In this document: piece after piece, positions 5,958 through 6,901 of the stretch
How the letters are laid out: each line of letters begins with the position of its first letter
Position numbering within the stretch: the first letter of the stretch is position 1
Source of the DNA: an uncultured bacterium
GTDB lineage: Bacteria; Oederibacteriota; PGYV01; CAILUR01
Direction of reading: 5' to 3'
NCBI GenBank assembly: GCA_903837445.1
Contig: CAILUR010000258.1
Location: 1 to 6,901 of the forward strand
Length of the DNA: 6,901 nucleotides
Translations under genes and position numbers: made by a program
Notes under the pieces: model-generated
The model's database searches: none
What the model was told of the DNA's origin: nothing
The model's input: the letters and a program-made list of their open reading frames with translations, nothing else

Positions 5958-6901
5958 ATGTTAAAAAAAATTATTACTTGGAGCATTAACAAACTTGATT
6001 TTACGCCTCAGCGGTTTTTTAAAACTGAAGTGATAAAAAAAGTGCTTGTGGTAAAACTCTGTTGTATCGGAGATATTGTTCAGACTACTCCAGCTTTAAA
6101 AGCGCTCAAAGCCGCGGGCAAAGAAATACATTTTCTCTGTAATCCTTGGGTGAGCGAGCTGGTAGATATGATACCTTTTGTGGACAAAAAAATTGTAATA
6201 AACGAGAGGAAGGCAGGCTCTATCTTTGCTACACTTTTTAAATTGCGAAAAGAAAAATATGATCTCATAATAAATTTTCACAGAAACACAGCAAGTAATA
6301 TATTTATAGCGCTGTGTGGGGCAAAATACAGGGCGGGGTTTAATTGGAAGGGGCAGGGCGTGTATCTCACCAATCGTTTTGAATTTGAAGCGAAAATGCA
6401 CGAAAGCCTTCGCTATCTTGGTATAGTTGAGAAATTAGGTTTTTCTGTTGCGGATGATTATACTGAAATAAAGCGTCCGGAAAGCGCTGAGGAAAAAATT
6501 GAAATTAATAAGGATAAAGTTAAAATAGGCATATTTCCTGGAGGTGGTAAAAATCCGGGAACCATTATGCCAACAAAGAGATGGCCGGTTGAATTTTTTG
6601 CAGAATTGGCAGGTCTTTTGATAAAGGAAGGCAAAGAAGTGTGTGTGTTCGGCGGAGAAATAGATGCAGATGTGACTGGTGCCTTTTTGGAGGCCTGTCC
6701 GGAAGCGAAGCTCGTAGTAACTAAAAATTTAAAAGACTTGGCTTATTATATTCCTGAAATGACCGTATTTATTGCTGGAGATACAGGGCCTCTGCATATG
6801 TCAGCCGCGCTCGGAGTAAAGACCATAGGACTCTTCGGACCATCTTCGGCTGAACTCGTGGCGCCAAGAGGCGTACATTGCTACAATATCTGGAAATCCA
6901 C
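5958..6901 (+). CDS. Glycosyltransferase family 9 (heptosyltransferase-like) protein, 3' end outside window
   Basis: An open frame of 314 complete codons starts at ATG 5958 and runs off the right edge, so the C terminus is missing. It is a second family 9, GT-B-fold glycosyltransferase, closer to the family consensus than its upstream neighbour. The N-terminal domain has 'KVLVVKLCCIGDIVQTTPAL' (28-47) with the conserved Gly38-Asp39. The C-terminal nucleotide-sugar domain has 'FPGGGKNPG' (193-201), 'TKRWP' (206-210, Lys207 by pattern the WaaC-type lysine), the diagnostic 'GDTGPLHMSAALG' (274-286) and 'LFGPS' (292-296). A short basic leader of about 27 residues precedes the first strand. GAGG at 5947-5950 lies 7 bases before the ATG. 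It follows the first GT9 gene by 41 bases on the same strand, so the two probably act on successive steps or sites of the same surface glycan, likely LPS core. Whether heptose is the sugar is not determined. Confidence 0.92.
   Translation, partial: MLKKIITWSINKLDFTPQRFFKTEVIKKVLVVKLCCIGDIVQTTPALKALKAAGKEIHFLCNPWVSELVDMIPFVDKKIVINERKAGSIFATLFKLRKEKYDLIINFHRNTASNIFIALCGAKYRAGFNWKGQGVYLTNRFEFEAKMHESLRYLGIVEKLGFSVADDYTEIKRPESAEEKIEINKDKVKIGIFPGGGKNPGTIMPTKRWPVEFFAELAGLLIKEGKEVCVFGGEIDADVTGAFLEACPEAKLVVTKNLKDLAYYIPEMTVFIAGDTGPLHMSAALGVKTIGLFGPSSAELVAPRGVHCYNIWKS

Noticed and set aside
5935..5964. Nine-codon frame ending across the start of the second GT9 gene, possible leader peptide
   Set aside because: It has no ribosome binding site of its own and is short enough to arise by chance; its sequence merely contains the ribosome binding site of the GT9 gene.

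Overview
The window is AT-rich, densely packed bacterial chromosome with every recognisable gene on the + strand. It holds the end of a trigger factor gene (tig), complete clpP, clpX and lon genes, one complete glycosyltransferase family 9 (GT9, heptosyltransferase-like) gene, and a second GT9 gene that runs off the right edge. The block tig-clpP-clpX-lon is a widely conserved protein quality-control cluster. The GT9 genes suggest a Gram-negative (diderm) organism that makes lipopolysaccharide or a related surface glycan. Shine-Dalgarno sequences are clear (GGAGG, GAGG, GAGGAGG). The combination would fit an uncultured or anaerobic diderm lineage such as Elusimicrobiota or Omnitrophota, but that is an impression rather than a demonstrated assignment.

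Layout: positions 1-456 encode the C-terminal chaperone region of trigger factor. clpP (486-1085) has an intact Ser98/His123/Asp172 catalytic triad. clpX (1129-2346) has a zinc-binding domain and a full AAA+ unfoldase core. A 74-base spacer (2347-2420) contains several short, partly mutually exclusive inverted repeats and ends in a strong ribosome binding site for lon (2421-4805), a full-length LonA protease with the Ser691/Lys734 dyad. The first GT9 gene (4807-5916) most likely starts at a TTG one base after the lon stop. The second (5958-6901, cut by the window) follows after 41 bases.

How the genes work together: trigger factor binds nascent chains, ClpXP and Lon unfold and degrade damaged or regulatory proteins using ATP, and the GT9 enzymes probably add sugars to a surface glycolipid. 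All genes are co-oriented with gaps of at most 74 bases and no obvious intrinsic terminator, so one polycistronic unit is likely.

I see no wholly new system here. The points worth checking are the ClpX loop that normally docks on ClpP (Tyr-Gly-Tyr where Ile/Leu-Gly-Phe is expected), the unusual spacing of the ClpX zinc site, the switch-like clpX-lon spacer, the tight lon-GT9 junction, and substitutions in conserved GT9 motifs of the first glycosyltransferase. No mobile element, CRISPR array, tRNA or rRNA was found, and no gene-free stretch exceeds 300 bases.
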